Assembly: GCF_014138285.1 (NCBI RefSeq)
Contig: NZ_JACGXN010000002.1
Coordinates: forward strand, 372,001-436,000
Length of the DNA: 64,000 nucleotides
Reading direction: 5' to 3'
Source of the DNA: Phyllobacterium myrsinacearum
Lineage (GTDB): Bacteria; Pseudomonadota; Alphaproteobacteria; Rhizobiales; Rhizobiaceae
The notes beneath the pieces were generated by a model, which was not told where the DNA came from, did not search any database, and was given only the letters and a program-made list of their open reading frames with translations. Positions 30,163-39,158 of the stretch are shown here, piece after piece. The first letter of the stretch is position 1. Every line of letters starts with the position of its first letter. The position numbers and the translations under genes were made by a program.

Positions 30163-31047
30163 TCAGGGATAGGCCAGCCGCTCCCAGTCATCATCGAGCT
30201 GATTGCGAAACCATGTCATTTGCCGCTTGGCGTATTGCCGCGTTGCAATAGTCGACAGCTCCGCCGCTTCCCCGGCGCTTATGCTGCCCGCAAGCATCCG
30301 CGTGATCTCACTCACCCCGATGGCCCGCATGGCAGGCAAATCGGATGACAGACCAAAAGCCAGCAAGGCTTTGACCTCTTCGACAGCACCCTTTTCCAGC
30401 ATCGCCTGAAAACGCTGCGCTATCCGGTCTCGCAGCCACGCCCGATCCGGATCGATAACGATCTTGCGGGCCGAGGCGCTGTCGATCAAAGGTGTCCCGG
30501 TTTCCTTTTGCCAATCGATGATCGACCGCCCCGACACATCAATGACTTCCAGTGCCCGCACAATACGCTGACTGTCGGTCGGGCGCAGCGCTGCTGCCGC
30601 CAGCGGGTCTTTTTCCCCGAGAATTGCATGCAGCTGCCCTGCACCGGCTTTTGCATCCTGTTCGCGCCAATAGGTCCGCACGTCATCAGGAATATCGGGC
30701 ATGGCCGAGAGACCACCGAGAAGCGCGCGGAAATAAAGCCCCGTGCCGCCGACAAAGATCAGCGGCCGCTCGCCCGCAGCCTCGGTCTTCAGGAGATGGT
30801 CGACATCGGCGAGCCAGCGGCCGGTCGAATAGGCGAGCGATGGCGGAACATGCCCATAGAGAAAGTGTGGCGCCTCCCGAAGATCATCCGGTCCCGGCCG
30901 TGCGGTCAGTACATCGAGCACGTCATAGACCTGCATGGAATCCGTATTGACGATCCAGCCGCCTGTCTCTTTGGCAAAGCGCACCGCCAATGCCGACTTG
31001 CCGCTTGCCGTCGGTCCCGCTATCAGGATTGTCTGTCTTCTTGTCAC
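30163..31047 (-). CDS. miaA: tRNA dimethylallyltransferase MiaA
   Basis: Enzyme of 294 residues that adds an isopentenyl group to A37 of tRNAs reading UNN codons. The P-loop is [13 protein letters not shown] at the N-terminus; [18 protein letters not shown] and [16 protein letters not shown] are diagnostic. The start is a GTG at 31045-31047; no ATG is available before the P-loop. Only 26 bp separate it from the divergent serB start, so the two promoters must overlap the neighbouring coding regions. Confidence 0.96.
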   Translation of the reverse strand: MTRRQTILIAGPTASGKSALAVRFAKETGGWIVNTDSMQVYDVLDVLTARPGPDDLREAPHFLYGHVPPSLAYSTGRWLADVDHLLKTEAAGERPLIFVGGTGLYFRALLGGLSAMPDIPDDVRTYWREQDAKAGAGQLHAILGEKDPLAAAALRPTDSQRIVRALEVIDVSGRSIIDWQKETGTPLIDSASARKIVIDPDRAWLRDRIAQRFQAMLEKGAVEEVKALLAFGLSSDLPAMRAIGVSEITRMLAGSISAGEAAELSTIATRQYAKRQMTWFRNQLDDDWERLAYP

Positions 31048-31073
31048 ACCAATCGTCCAATCAGGAAATGCCC

Positions 31074-31961
31074 ATGCCCTTGATGGCCACGCTTATCGCC
31101 AATCCGGCTTCACCCCGTCTCAGCACATCGCTCGGGATTAAAGCCTCAGCGGCAGTCAATGCAACAGGACTTTACTGGCTGGCCGACGGAATTGCCTGCG
31201 ATCTCGCTTTGCGGACAGGTTCCGACGCGGCCGAAAGCCACGCGGAACTGGCGCGGATCGTCGATGGCGAACCCATCGATATCGTCGTTCAGGAACAGGA
31301 TACAAGGCGCAAGAAGATCCTGATTGCAGATATGGATTCCACCATGATCCAGCAGGAATGCATCGACGAACTGGCCGAAGAGGCGGGTCTGCGTGACAAG
31401 GTGGCAACCATTACGGCACGCGCCATGAATGGCGAGATTGCCTTTGAACCGGCCTTGCGCGAACGGGTCGCACTGCTCAAGGGCCTGCCCTATTCCGTCA
31501 TCGACAAGGTGATCGCCAGCCGCATCACGCTCATGCCCGGCGGGCCGGAGCTTGTCCGCACGATGAAGAAGCACGGGGCCTATACGGCGCTAGTATCAGG
31601 TGGGTTTACCGTCTTCACCCAGCGCATTGCCGCCATGATCGGCTTTCACGAGAACAGTGCCAATACACTGATCGACAATGGCGAAACGCTCACTGGTGAA
31701 GTCACCGAGCCCATCCTCGGCCGCGAGGCCAAGGTCGCTGCACTCCATTCCATCTGCGAACGCTTCAACCTTTCACCCGAGGAAGCACTGGCTGTCGGTG
31801 ACGGTGCCAATGATCTCGGCATGCTGCAGCTTGCCGGCACGGGCGTTGCGCTTCATGCCAAACCATCGGTTGCCGCACAGGCAAAAGTGCGGGTGGATCA
31901 CGGCGATCTCACCGCACTTCTTTATATTCAGGGGTATCGCAAGACAGACTTTGTCCTCTGA
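31074..31961 (+). CDS. serB: Phosphoserine phosphatase SerB
   Basis: HAD-type enzyme of 295 residues, last step of serine synthesis. Motif I is [17 protein letters not shown], motif II is [13 protein letters not shown], and motif III is [10 protein letters not shown]. The N-terminal 80 residues form the ACT-like part seen in many SerB. The ATG at 31074 has AGGA at good spacing; ATGs at 31068 and 31083 are also possible. It ends at a bidirectional terminator facing degP. Confidence 0.95.
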   Translation: MPLMATLIANPASPRLSTSLGIKASAAVNATGLYWLADGIACDLALRTGSDAAESHAELARIVDGEPIDIVVQEQDTRRKKILIADMDSTMIQQECIDELAEEAGLRDKVATITARAMNGEIAFEPALRERVALLKGLPYSVIDKVIASRITLMPGGPELVRTMKKHGAYTALVSGGFTVFTQRIAAMIGFHENSANTLIDNGETLTGEVTEPILGREAKVAALHSICERFNLSPEEALAVGDGANDLGMLQLAGTGVALHAKPSVAAQAKVRVDHGDLTALLYIQGYRKTDFVL

Positions 31962-31976
31962 CATTGCCTGAAATGA

Positions 31977-32002
31977 GAAAGGCGGCCATTGGCCGCCTTT
32001 TT
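31977..32002. terminator. Bidirectional terminator between serB and degP
   Basis: Stem AAAGGCGGCC/GGCCGCCTTT with a 4-base AT loop, followed by T on the plus strand. It lies 16 bp after the serB stop and 20 bp before the end of degP on the other strand. Confidence 0.85.
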
Positions 32003-32021
32003 GCTGATCAGGGCAAAACGA

Positions 32022-33560
32022 TCAGTTCATTTGCAGGGTGACGAAACGCAGCTCGCCCGTCTTCGATGCAAGCATCAACAGGGCATTCTTGCGGCCTTCG
32101 TCACGCAGCTTTTCGATGCGGGCAGCCACTTCTTCCGGCGTCTTGACGGTTTCCTGGGCAATATCGACGATCACGTCGCCTGCCGCGATGCGCTTGTTGG
32201 CTGCAATCGACTCGGCCTGCACCTCGGTGATCAAAACGCCCTCGACTTCCTTGGCTATGCCGAAAGTCTTTCTGGTCTCGTCGTCAAGGACACCGAGCGA
32301 CATCCCCAGAACATCCACATCCTGCGAGGAGTCTTCGTCCTGATCGGTCTGCGACTTGGATTTGTCCTTGTCCTTACCCTTGTCATCGGTATCTTCGAGA
32401 CGGCCGAGCGTGACTTTGACCGTCTGCTCCTTGCCCTTGCGGACAACGACCACGTCAACTTCCTTGCCGACCGGGCTTTCCGCCACGGCACGCGGCAGAT
32501 CTTTCACATTGTTGACCGGTTTGCCGTCAAATTTGGTGATGACGTCACCGGCAAGGATCGAGCCATTGGCGACCGGACCGCCGTCGATGATTCCGGCCAC
32601 CAGCGCGCCCTTGCTCGACGTCATGCCGAGGCTCTCGGCGATATCATCCGTGACCGGTTGAATGCGCACGCCAAGCCAGCCGCGCTGCACTTCGCCGCGG
32701 TCGCGCAGCTGCTGAATAACACCGGATGCAAGCTCCGCGGGAATCGCAAACCCGATGCCGATTGATCCACCGGTCGGCGAAATGATCGCCGTGTTGATGC
32801 CGATGACCTGACCGTACATGTCAAACAGCGGACCGCCGGAATTGCCGCGGTTGATCGCGGCGTCTGTCTGGATAAAGTTGTCATAGGGACCGGAATTGAT
32901 ATCGCGGTTGCGGGCCGAAACGATACCAACCGTCACCGTGCCGCCAAGGCCGAACGGATTGCCGATGGCCATGACCCAATCGCCGATGCGGGCTTTCGAA
33001 GAATCACCAAACTTGACGGCGACGAGCTTGTGCTTCTTCGGGTCAACCTTGAGCACCGCCAAATCGGTCTTGATATCCTTGCCGACCAGTTCAGCCTTCA
33101 GCTTGGAACCATCGGTGAAATTGACTTCGATATCGTCAGCGTCAGCGATCACGTGATTGTTCGTCACGACGATGCCCTGCTCGGCATCGATGACAAAGCC
33201 CGAGCCGAGCGACTGGACCTTGCGCGACGGATTGCCCTTGCCCGGCTCCTGCTTGCCGAAATACTCGTCAAAGAACTCCTGGAATGGCGATCCCTCGGGT
33301 ACCTTCGGCATTGGAACCGGTCCGGAATCAGAATCGCCATCCTGACCTTTGACTGTCTGCGATGTCGAAATATTGACCACCGCATCCAGCAGGCCTTCGG
33401 CAAGATCGGCAACAGATGCCGGCCCCTGGGCCCGCGGCTGGGCCGATTGCGCTGCAGCGACGTTCACAAAGGCAGGCGTCACGCTCGTAGCGGACAGCGC
33501 AATCAGCGCGATTGCTGCGGTTGCTGAACGGAAAAACGGGCGACCAGGAGTTAAAACCAT
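32022..33560 (-). CDS. degP: Periplasmic Do-type serine protease/chaperone (DegP/HtrA)
   Basis: A 512-residue protein with a signal peptide (about residues 1-38, ending VNVAAAQ). The catalytic triad is visible: H136 in VTNNHVIAD, D166 in KTDLAVLK and S241 in NRGNSGGPLFD. Two PDZ domains follow, at about 285-375 and 415-505, separated by a charged linker rich in Asp, Lys and Ser (residues about 385-410). It degrades or refolds misfolded envelope proteins. It follows the hflK-hflC-DUF2065 block in the same orientation, 135 bp downstream, and may have its own promoter. Confidence 0.96.
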   Translation of the reverse strand: MVLTPGRPFFRSATAAIALIALSATSVTPAFVNVAAAQSAQPRAQGPASVADLAEGLLDAVVNISTSQTVKGQDGDSDSGPVPMPKVPEGSPFQEFFDEYFGKQEPGKGNPSRKVQSLGSGFVIDAEQGIVVTNNHVIADADDIEVNFTDGSKLKAELVGKDIKTDLAVLKVDPKKHKLVAVKFGDSSKARIGDWVMAIGNPFGLGGTVTVGIVSARNRDINSGPYDNFIQTDAAINRGNSGGPLFDMYGQVIGINTAIISPTGGSIGIGFAIPAELASGVIQQLRDRGEVQRGWLGVRIQPVTDDIAESLGMTSSKGALVAGIIDGGPVANGSILAGDVITKFDGKPVNNVKDLPRAVAESPVGKEVDVVVVRKGKEQTVKVTLGRLEDTDDKGKDKDKSKSQTDQDEDSSQDVDVLGMSLGVLDDETRKTFGIAKEVEGVLITEVQAESIAANKRIAAGDVIVDIAQETVKTPEEVAARIEKLRDEGRKNALLMLASKTGELRFVTLQMN

Positions 33561-33695
33561 GCGTTCGGGCCTTTGTCTGCGTAGTCAGATTTAAAGATAA
33601 ACGGCGACAGATTACAACAGAGCCGCCAGAGTAGACGAAAATATGGCCACTGGCGCCAAGTTTGATCAAGTTTGGTAATGGCGATTATCTCGCCA

Positions 33696-33881
33696 TTACC
33701 CCCGTGCGAGCCATACGACCGCCACGCCAAGAGCGACGGACGCCACACCGGCAATACGCAGAAAGCCGTCCGGCTGTCCGCTGACATCCCGGGCGACCCG
33801 TTTTGCGATGAGAGGAAAACAACCGTAGAGCAGCCCCTCAAAGACGAGGAACAGCCCTACGGCATCCAGAAAATCAATCAT
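33696..33881 (-). CDS. DUF2065 small membrane protein
   Basis: A 61-residue protein with two hydrophobic helices (about residues 5-24 and 42-58), matching the DUF2065/YjeT family. It sits 13 bp downstream of hflC in the same orientation. YjeT-type genes often accompany hflKC in proteobacteria, so a role near the FtsH-HflKC membrane complex is plausible but unproven. Confidence 0.85.
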   Translation of the reverse strand: MIDFLDAVGLFLVFEGLLYGCFPLIAKRVARDVSGQPDGFLRIAGVASVALGVAVVWLARG

Positions 33882-33894
33882 GTCTCACCTGCCC

Positions 33895-34833
33895 CTATTG
33901 CGGGGCAGGTTTTGGAAGAGCCGGCGGTGCCGGTGGTACAGCGCCGCTGGCCGCGCCATTGGCATCCTGGAAATAGCGGAAGAACTCGGAGTTGGGCGAA
34001 AGCACCATCGTTGTTCCCGTATTGTCAAGCGCTGCGCCATAGGCAGACATGGACCGGTAGAAACCAAAGAAATCCGGATCTTTGGAGAAGGCGTCAGCGA
34101 AGATACGGCTGCGCTCGCCTTCACCCTCACCGCGAGCGATTTCCGATTCCTTGCGGGCTTCCGCAATGATCTCGACCACCTGACGATCGGCAATGGCCTT
34201 GATGCGCTGTGCTGCTTCACGGCCGCGCGCCCGAAGGAATTCAGCCTGCGCAAGACGTTCGGCTTTCATGCGTTCGAAGGTCTGCTGCGAAACTTCCTGC
34301 GTCAGGTCCGTGCGGCGAACACGCACGTCGGCAATCTCAAGACCCAGCGATTCCGCATCGGGACGCAATTGCTCGCGTACTTCACGCATCATGCCGGCAC
34401 GTTCATCCGAAAGCGCGGCTTCAAATCCGCGCAGACCGTAAACGCTACGCAAGGATGCATCGAGACGTGTCTTCAAACGAGCCTGCGCAAACGTCACATC
34501 ACCGGATACGGTCTGGCGGAACTTGCGCGGATCCGTAATGCGATAGACGAGGAAAGCATCGACTTCATAGAACTTGCCGCCCGAGACCTGAACACGGATA
34601 TTGTCGAGTTCGAAGCTCAGCAGACGATCTTCGATCATCTGGACATTGTCGGCTTCCAGGAAACCGAATGGCAACTTGAAGTAAATGCCAGGTTGCGTTT
34701 TCACATCAACGATCTCGCCGAAGCGCAGAACAATCGCCTGCTGACGCTCATTGACGACGAAAACCGATGAATAGACCAGCAGGGCGATGAATGCGATCAG
34801 ACCCGCAATGAGAGGAAAACGGTTCTGGTTCAT
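33895..34833 (-). CDS. hflC: FtsH protease modulator HflC
   Basis: SPFH/prohibitin-domain protein of 312 residues. It has an N-terminal membrane anchor (about residues 8-28) and the segment VNERQQAIVLRFGEIV; a coiled-coil follows at about 190-250 (ERMKAERLAQAEFLRARGRE). HflC and HflK form a large periplasmic cage around FtsH and control its access to membrane substrates. Its start overlaps the hflK stop by one base (TAATG). Confidence 0.96.
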   Translation of the reverse strand: MNQNRFPLIAGLIAFIALLVYSSVFVVNERQQAIVLRFGEIVDVKTQPGIYFKLPFGFLEADNVQMIEDRLLSFELDNIRVQVSGGKFYEVDAFLVYRITDPRKFRQTVSGDVTFAQARLKTRLDASLRSVYGLRGFEAALSDERAGMMREVREQLRPDAESLGLEIADVRVRRTDLTQEVSQQTFERMKAERLAQAEFLRARGREAAQRIKAIADRQVVEIIAEARKESEIARGEGEGERSRIFADAFSKDPDFFGFYRSMSAYGAALDNTGTTMVLSPNSEFFRYFQDANGAASGAVPPAPPALPKPAPQ

Positions 34834-35939
34834 TACTTTGTCCCCTCAGTCTGGCGCTGCTGCTTTGTGATCTCTGACAAGGGCAGATAGGGAACAATTC
34901 CCTGACCGTTGTTCTGGTCGACAATCACCTTGTTCGAGTCCTTCAGCACACGCTCCATCGTTTCGAGGTAAAGACGCTTGCGGGTAACTTCCGGTGCCTT
35001 GATGTACTGATCATAGACAGATGTGAAACGCTGGGCTTCACCCTGTGCTTCCTGCACGATCCGGTTCTTGTAAGCGGCGGCATCTTCGCGGATCTGCGCG
35101 CCTTCACCGCGTGCCTGGCCCAGCTTCTGGTTGGAATACTGGTTCGACTCTTCAACGAAGCGGTCTTCATCCTGTTCCGCGCGCTGTACTTCATCGAAGG
35201 CATCGGCCACTTCACGCGGCGGCGAAGCATCTTCGATCGATACGGCATTGACCTGTATGCCTGCACCGTAATCATCGAGCGTCTTTTGAATGATACCGCG
35301 CACGTCATTGGCTATGCCGGCACGATTGTCGCGGAAAATATCCTGTGCCGGACTGCGGCCAACGATTTCGCGCATCGCGCTCTCGGAGACCTGCTGAACC
35401 ATGTTTTCAGGACTTTCCACATGGAAGAGGTAAGCAACCGGGTCAGAAACGCGGTAAAGGATGGAGAACTGAACATTCACGATGTTCTGATCACCCGTCA
35501 GCATCAGGCCTTCCTTGGCACCGGACACACCCTGCCCGCCAATGTTCTTCTGTTTCTCGACGATCTGGACCTTTTCATAGGATTCAATCGGCCAGATATG
35601 GAAATGCAGGCCTGGCTCGGCGATGTCAGCTTTCGGTTTGCCGAAACGTAGCTCAACGGCGCGTTCGTCCGGCTGAACCGTATAGATCGACTGGAAAAGC
35701 CAGAAGGCAACCAAAGCAAGCGCAACAAGACCGAAAATCGTCGAGCTGCTGCCTGTACCGCCGGGAAGTGCCTGGCGCAGACGATCCTGACCACGGCGGA
35801 TTATGTCCTCAAGGTCGGGTGGATTGCCTCCGGGACCTCCTCCTTGCGGTTTTTGGCCCCATGGACCACCGCCGCCACCATTATTGTTACCGCCGCCACC
35901 CCAAGGGCCGCCGCCACCGTTCTGATTACTCCAGGGCAT
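34833..35939 (-). CDS. hflK: FtsH protease modulator HflK
   Basis: A 368-residue SPFH protein. It starts MPWSNQNGGGG and has a Gly/Asn/Trp-rich cytoplasmic N-terminus of about 55 residues, one membrane segment at about 80-98 and the SPFH domain from YTVQPDERAVELRFGK. The coiled-coil region EDRFVEESNQYSNQK lies at about 255-300. The ATG at 35937-35939 follows GAGGTAGGA; an in-frame start 33 bp upstream is rejected. First gene of hflK-hflC-DUF2065. Confidence 0.95.
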   Translation of the reverse strand: MPWSNQNGGGGPWGGGGNNNGGGGGPWGQKPQGGGPGGNPPDLEDIIRRGQDRLRQALPGGTGSSSTIFGLVALALVAFWLFQSIYTVQPDERAVELRFGKPKADIAEPGLHFHIWPIESYEKVQIVEKQKNIGGQGVSGAKEGLMLTGDQNIVNVQFSILYRVSDPVAYLFHVESPENMVQQVSESAMREIVGRSPAQDIFRDNRAGIANDVRGIIQKTLDDYGAGIQVNAVSIEDASPPREVADAFDEVQRAEQDEDRFVEESNQYSNQKLGQARGEGAQIREDAAAYKNRIVQEAQGEAQRFTSVYDQYIKAPEVTRKRLYLETMERVLKDSNKVIVDQNNGQGIVPYLPLSEITKQQRQTEGTK

Positions 35940-36133
35940 TCCTACCTCATGTTTTGGAACGAGATTCGCCACCCCATGGCAACGTCCCGCTAACCCGATA
36001 TCCCGTTTATAGGGATCGCGAGGCGCGCTTTCAACGCGCAGGACGGCTTTTCATGCGGATTTGGTAAAAAGTTGAATGATTATGCCCGCTTATCACGACA
36101 TTTTCATATCGATTGCCCTGCAAGGGCCCATTT

Positions 36134-36634
36134 TCAGCGCCGTTCGTAAATCGCGTAGCGCGTCGGATAATTGTCTTTTTCACCCGCCGGAAATTCTTCG
36201 CTCGAAACTTCGTTCCATACCTTGGCATCGAGAGCCGGGAAGAAAGCGTCGCCTTCGATATTCGACAGAACCCAGGTGATGTACAAACGGTCTGCCCGGT
36301 CCAGAAGTTGCCGATAGATTTCGCCACCACCGATCACGCAGATCTCATCGACCTTGTCGGCAGCCGCATGACTGCCCGCAATCATCAGCGCTTCGTCAAC
36401 CGAACGGACGGCAATGACGCCCGCGACCGAGAACGCAGGGTCACGGGTGATGACGATGTTGGTCCGCCCTGGCAGGGGTTTGCCAAGGGTGTCCCACGTC
36501 TTGCGCCCCATGACGATGGGCTTGCCCATGGTAACCGCCTTGAACCGCTTCATGTCGGATGACAGACGCCACGGCAGGCCGTTGTCCCGGCCGATAACCC
36601 CGTTCTGCGCAACGGCAACAACAAAACTGATCAT
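36134..36634 (-). CDS. folA: Dihydrofolate reductase
   Basis: A 166-residue enzyme reducing dihydrofolate with NADPH. The N-terminal pattern VVAVAQNGVIGRDNGLPWRLSSDM, the segment VMGRKTWDTLGKPLPGRTNIV and ICVIGGGEIYRQLL are diagnostic. It regenerates the folate oxidised by ThyA, encoded 69 bp upstream on the same strand, so thyA-folA is a functional pair. Between folA and hflK lies a 194-bp gap in which I see no feature. Confidence 0.97.
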   Translation of the reverse strand: MISFVVAVAQNGVIGRDNGLPWRLSSDMKRFKAVTMGKPIVMGRKTWDTLGKPLPGRTNIVITRDPAFSVAGVIAVRSVDEALMIAGSHAAADKVDEICVIGGGEIYRQLLDRADRLYITWVLSNIEGDAFFPALDAKVWNEVSSEEFPAGEKDNYPTRYAIYERR

Positions 36635-36703
36635 TGGGACTCATTCCTTCCGGGAAAGCAAAACAGCGTAAACCACAGGTGCGAGCAATTCGACAGGACC
36701 GTC

Positions 36704-37498
36704 CTAGACGGCAATCGGCGCCTTGATGCTCGGTTCCGCCGCATAGTCCTCGAGGTGGAAGTCATCGAACTTGAAGGCGAAGAGGTCTTTCACGTCAGGA
36801 TTCATGCGCATCTTTGGCAGTGGGCCGGGCGTGCGGCTCAGTTGCAGTTTCGCCTGCTCGAAATGATTGGCGTAAAGGTGAGCATCACCCAGCGTGTGCA
36901 CGAAATCGCCTGGCTTCAGTCCCGTGACCTGCGCCACCATCAGGGTAAGCAGCGCATAGGACGCGATATTGAATGGCACACCCAGGAAAATATCGGCAGA
37001 ACGCTGATAGAGCTGGCAGGAGAGTTTCCCGTCCGCCACATAGAACTGGAAAAGGCAATGGCATGGCGGTAATGCCATTTCATCCACAAGCGCAGGATTC
37101 CACGCCGAAACAATCAAACGCCGCGAATAAGGATTTTGCTTTATCGCACTGACAAGATTCGCGATTTGATCGATATGGCGGCCATCGGGAGCCGGCCACG
37201 AACGCCATTGATAGCCATAGACGGGACCAAGGTCCCCATTCTCGTCCGCCCACTCATCCCAGATCGTCACGCCGTTTTCCTTGAGATAGGCGATGTTGGT
37301 TTCGCCATTCAGGAACCAGAGGAGTTCGTGGATGATGGATTTCAGGTGCAGCTTCTTGGTTGTCAGAACCGGAAAACCGGCTGACAGGTCGAATCGCATC
37401 TGGTAGCCGAAAACGGAACGCGTACCGGTGCCGGTCCGGTCACCGCGGTCGATGCCCGTGTCGAGCACATGCTGAAGAAGATCTAGATAAGCGCGCAT
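36704..37498 (-). CDS. thyA: Thymidylate synthase
   Basis: A 264-residue enzyme, the same length as E. coli ThyA. It converts dUMP to dTMP with methylene-tetrahydrofolate. The catalytic cysteine is C146 in [22 protein letters not shown] and [20 protein letters not shown] are conserved. It stands upstream of folA in the same orientation. Confidence 0.98.
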   Translation of the reverse strand: MRAYLDLLQHVLDTGIDRGDRTGTGTRSVFGYQMRFDLSAGFPVLTTKKLHLKSIIHELLWFLNGETNIAYLKENGVTIWDEWADENGDLGPVYGYQWRSWPAPDGRHIDQIANLVSAIKQNPYSRRLIVSAWNPALVDEMALPPCHCLFQFYVADGKLSCQLYQRSADIFLGVPFNIASYALLTLMVAQVTGLKPGDFVHTLGDAHLYANHFEQAKLQLSRTPGPLPKMRMNPDVKDLFAFKFDDFHLEDYAAEPSIKAPIAV

Positions 37499-37565
37499 GG
37501 TTTCTCTTTAGCAGATTCGCTCTACGAAACAGTAAAACTTCTGTGTGATCCACAAGCACCGGTAT

Positions 37566-37594
37566 CAAAAATCCCCGGCGAATCACCGGGGATT
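37566..37594 (-). terminator. Terminator after the DUF2853 gene
   Basis: Stem ATCCCCGG/CCGGGGAT with a short loop; on the minus strand it is followed by TTTTTGATACC. It lies about 20 bp past the stop of the DUF2853 gene. Confidence 0.75.
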
Positions 37595-37614
37595 GTACTT
37601 AGAGCATTGGACAA

Positions 37615-37926
37615 TCAGAGGCTGCCGAGCGCCCCGAGTTCTTTTGCCGTTAGATAATAGAAGGTGACGCGGCCTTTGGAGCGGTCGGCTTTCATGGTTT
37701 CACAGACAGCCTGGATTGCAGCATCAGCCTTTGCGGCGTCCGCGATACCGAGCTTCTTGCCGACCCAACTGGTGCGAACACGGCCCAATTCTTCCGGATC
37801 CGAGCAGGAAACCAGCGAAGAATCCCTGTTGCGCAGAGCAATTCCGAGATGTTTGACGATTTTTGCTACCGTGGCTTCGTCGGCACCGGCATCATAATGA
37901 CGTACATCTTTTAGATAGTCACTCAT
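37615..37926 (-). CDS. DUF2853 family protein
   Basis: A 103-residue soluble, helical protein. It starts MSDYLKDVRHYDAGADEATV and contains SCSDPEELGRVRTSWVGKKLG, matching the small DUF2853 family of alphaproteobacteria and some other bacteria. Function is unknown. It is a single-gene unit with its own terminator, between thyA and tmRNA. Confidence 0.85.
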   Translation of the reverse strand: MSDYLKDVRHYDAGADEATVAKIVKHLGIALRNRDSSLVSCSDPEELGRVRTSWVGKKLGIADAAKADAAIQAVCETMKADRSKGRVTFYYLTAKELGALGSL

Positions 37927-38111
37927 GGAAAAATCCCCTGATTGTTAGGGTCAATGCCCAGGCATTGAAACCCTCCCTGACACGAAAGACATCGCACAAC
38001 CGGCAGATGCATGAGGCGATGACTCATTAGACACAAGAAACATTCCTCACCAACAGGAACGTGTCAATGCCACTCTTTCATTTCGTCGCGACACCACTTA
38101 TATAGGTCCTG

Positions 38112-38432
38112 CTGGTTTCGGCCAGCTATGGTGATAAACGGACGATACAATAAGCCTATTGGACCCGGGGGCGGTACCCGGCGCCTCCACCAGAGTGCAG
38201 TTGAAAGACTGCATTGTGGCGGGGGCGAAATAGGATCGACAAGGGTGTAAAAATCGCTCTTTTGCCCGGCATAGTACCACCGTTATCGGGCTAACTCAGT
38301 AGTTGCAAACGACAACTATGCGGAAGCACGTCTCGCCGCTTAATGCGGTGCGATAGCTTCAAATTAAGTCCTAGGGGTTCGCACTTCTAGGCGGGGTTCG
38401 GAGGTACCTGGCAACAGAAACCTCCACTTTTC
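38112..38432 (+). ncRNA. ssrA: tmRNA, circularly permuted two-piece form
   Basis: The order is permuted. The acceptor piece comes first, with a T-arm-like CCGGGGGCGGTACCCGG and the 3' end CGCCTCCACCA (38182-38192). An excised loop follows, then the coding piece from GGGGGCGAAATAGG (38221). The 5' GGGGGCG pairs with CGCCTCC across the break. The tag frame at 38305-38343 encodes ANDNYAEARLAA then TAA, the typical degradation tag ending LAA. This permuted form is characteristic of alphaproteobacteria. The outer ends are approximate. It rescues stalled ribosomes and marks products for ClpXP. Confidence 0.93.
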
Positions 38433-38440
38433 CCCTTTTT
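38400..38440 (+). terminator. Terminator or 3' hairpin of tmRNA
   Basis: GGAGGT...ACCTCC pairing around a loop of about 14 bases, followed by ACTTTTCCCCTTTTT. It could be the end of the coding piece and the terminator at once. Confidence 0.6.
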
Positions 38441-38543
38441 GACAATTTGCAGCGCTGCGAGCCTTTTTCCGGCTTTGCACAGCTATTCTCATCAATCGTT
38501 ACGCGCTGCAGCAGGGTTGCATTGCGCAGTCAGGAGTCCGTCC

Positions 38544-39098
38544 ATGCACAGAAACAACGATCGCTATGTGATTCTCACAGGCGGCCCGGGAGCCGGCAAA
38601 ACCACCCTCATCGCCGCACTGAAGGAGCGGGGTCATGCAACCGCACCGGAGGCCGGACGCGCCATCATCCAGGATTATCAAGTCATTGACGGACCTGCGT
38701 TGCCTTGGCGGGACAAAGCCCTCTTTGCCGAACTGATGCTGTCGTGGGAAATGCGGTCATATGCCGCCGCAGCGGAACAGCAAGGCACAGTGTTCTTTGA
38801 CCGCGGCGTACCGGATGTGCTCGGCTATCTCGACCTCACCGGAATTCCCGTTCCTGAGCACACAAGACAGGCCGCAAAGCTGTTTCGCTACAATCCGACC
38901 GTGTTCATCCTGCCGCCATGGCCGGAGATTTTCGAACAGGACACCGAACGCAAGCAGACAATCGAGGAAGCGGAATTGACGTATAACGCCTTGGCAACAG
39001 CCTACGTGCAAAGCGGTTATCACCTTGTCGAGGTTCCCAGGCAGTCCATTGCCGAACGTGTCGATTTCATCCTCGCGTACCTTGATCATAGGCGCTGA
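38544..39098 (+). CDS. P-loop ATPase/kinase-like protein (AAA_28 type)
   Basis: A 184-residue protein with Walker A ILTGGPGAGKTTLIAAL at about residues 10-26, an acidic strand VFFDRGVPDVLGYL (about 85-98) and the NPTVFILPPWPEIFEQD segment. This resembles the AAA_28 group, small ATPases or nucleoside kinase-like proteins with no firm role. The ATG at 38544 has an AGGAG ribosome-binding site. It lies just downstream of tmRNA and ends in a strong hairpin terminator. Confidence 0.82.
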   Translation: MHRNNDRYVILTGGPGAGKTTLIAALKERGHATAPEAGRAIIQDYQVIDGPALPWRDKALFAELMLSWEMRSYAAAAEQQGTVFFDRGVPDVLGYLDLTGIPVPEHTRQAAKLFRYNPTVFILPPWPEIFEQDTERKQTIEEAELTYNALATAYVQSGYHLVEVPRQSIAERVDFILAYLDHRR

Positions 39099-39103
39099 AC
39101 GCA

Positions 39104-39137
39104 GAAGGCCCGGAACATAAGTCCCGGGCCTTTTTCT
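39104..39137 (+). terminator. Terminator after the P-loop ATPase gene
   Basis: Stem GGCCCGG/CCGGGCC (extended by AA/TT) with a loop of about 9 bases, followed by TTTTTCTT. It lies 6 bp past the stop codon and also separates the convergent exporter gene. Confidence 0.9.
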
Positions 39138-39158
39138 TCTATGGGTAGAGCAGACTGA

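Noticed and set aside
38098-38280. A 60-codon minus-strand frame
   Set aside because: Falls over the acceptor part and excised loop of tmRNA; the RNA gene explains the conservation.
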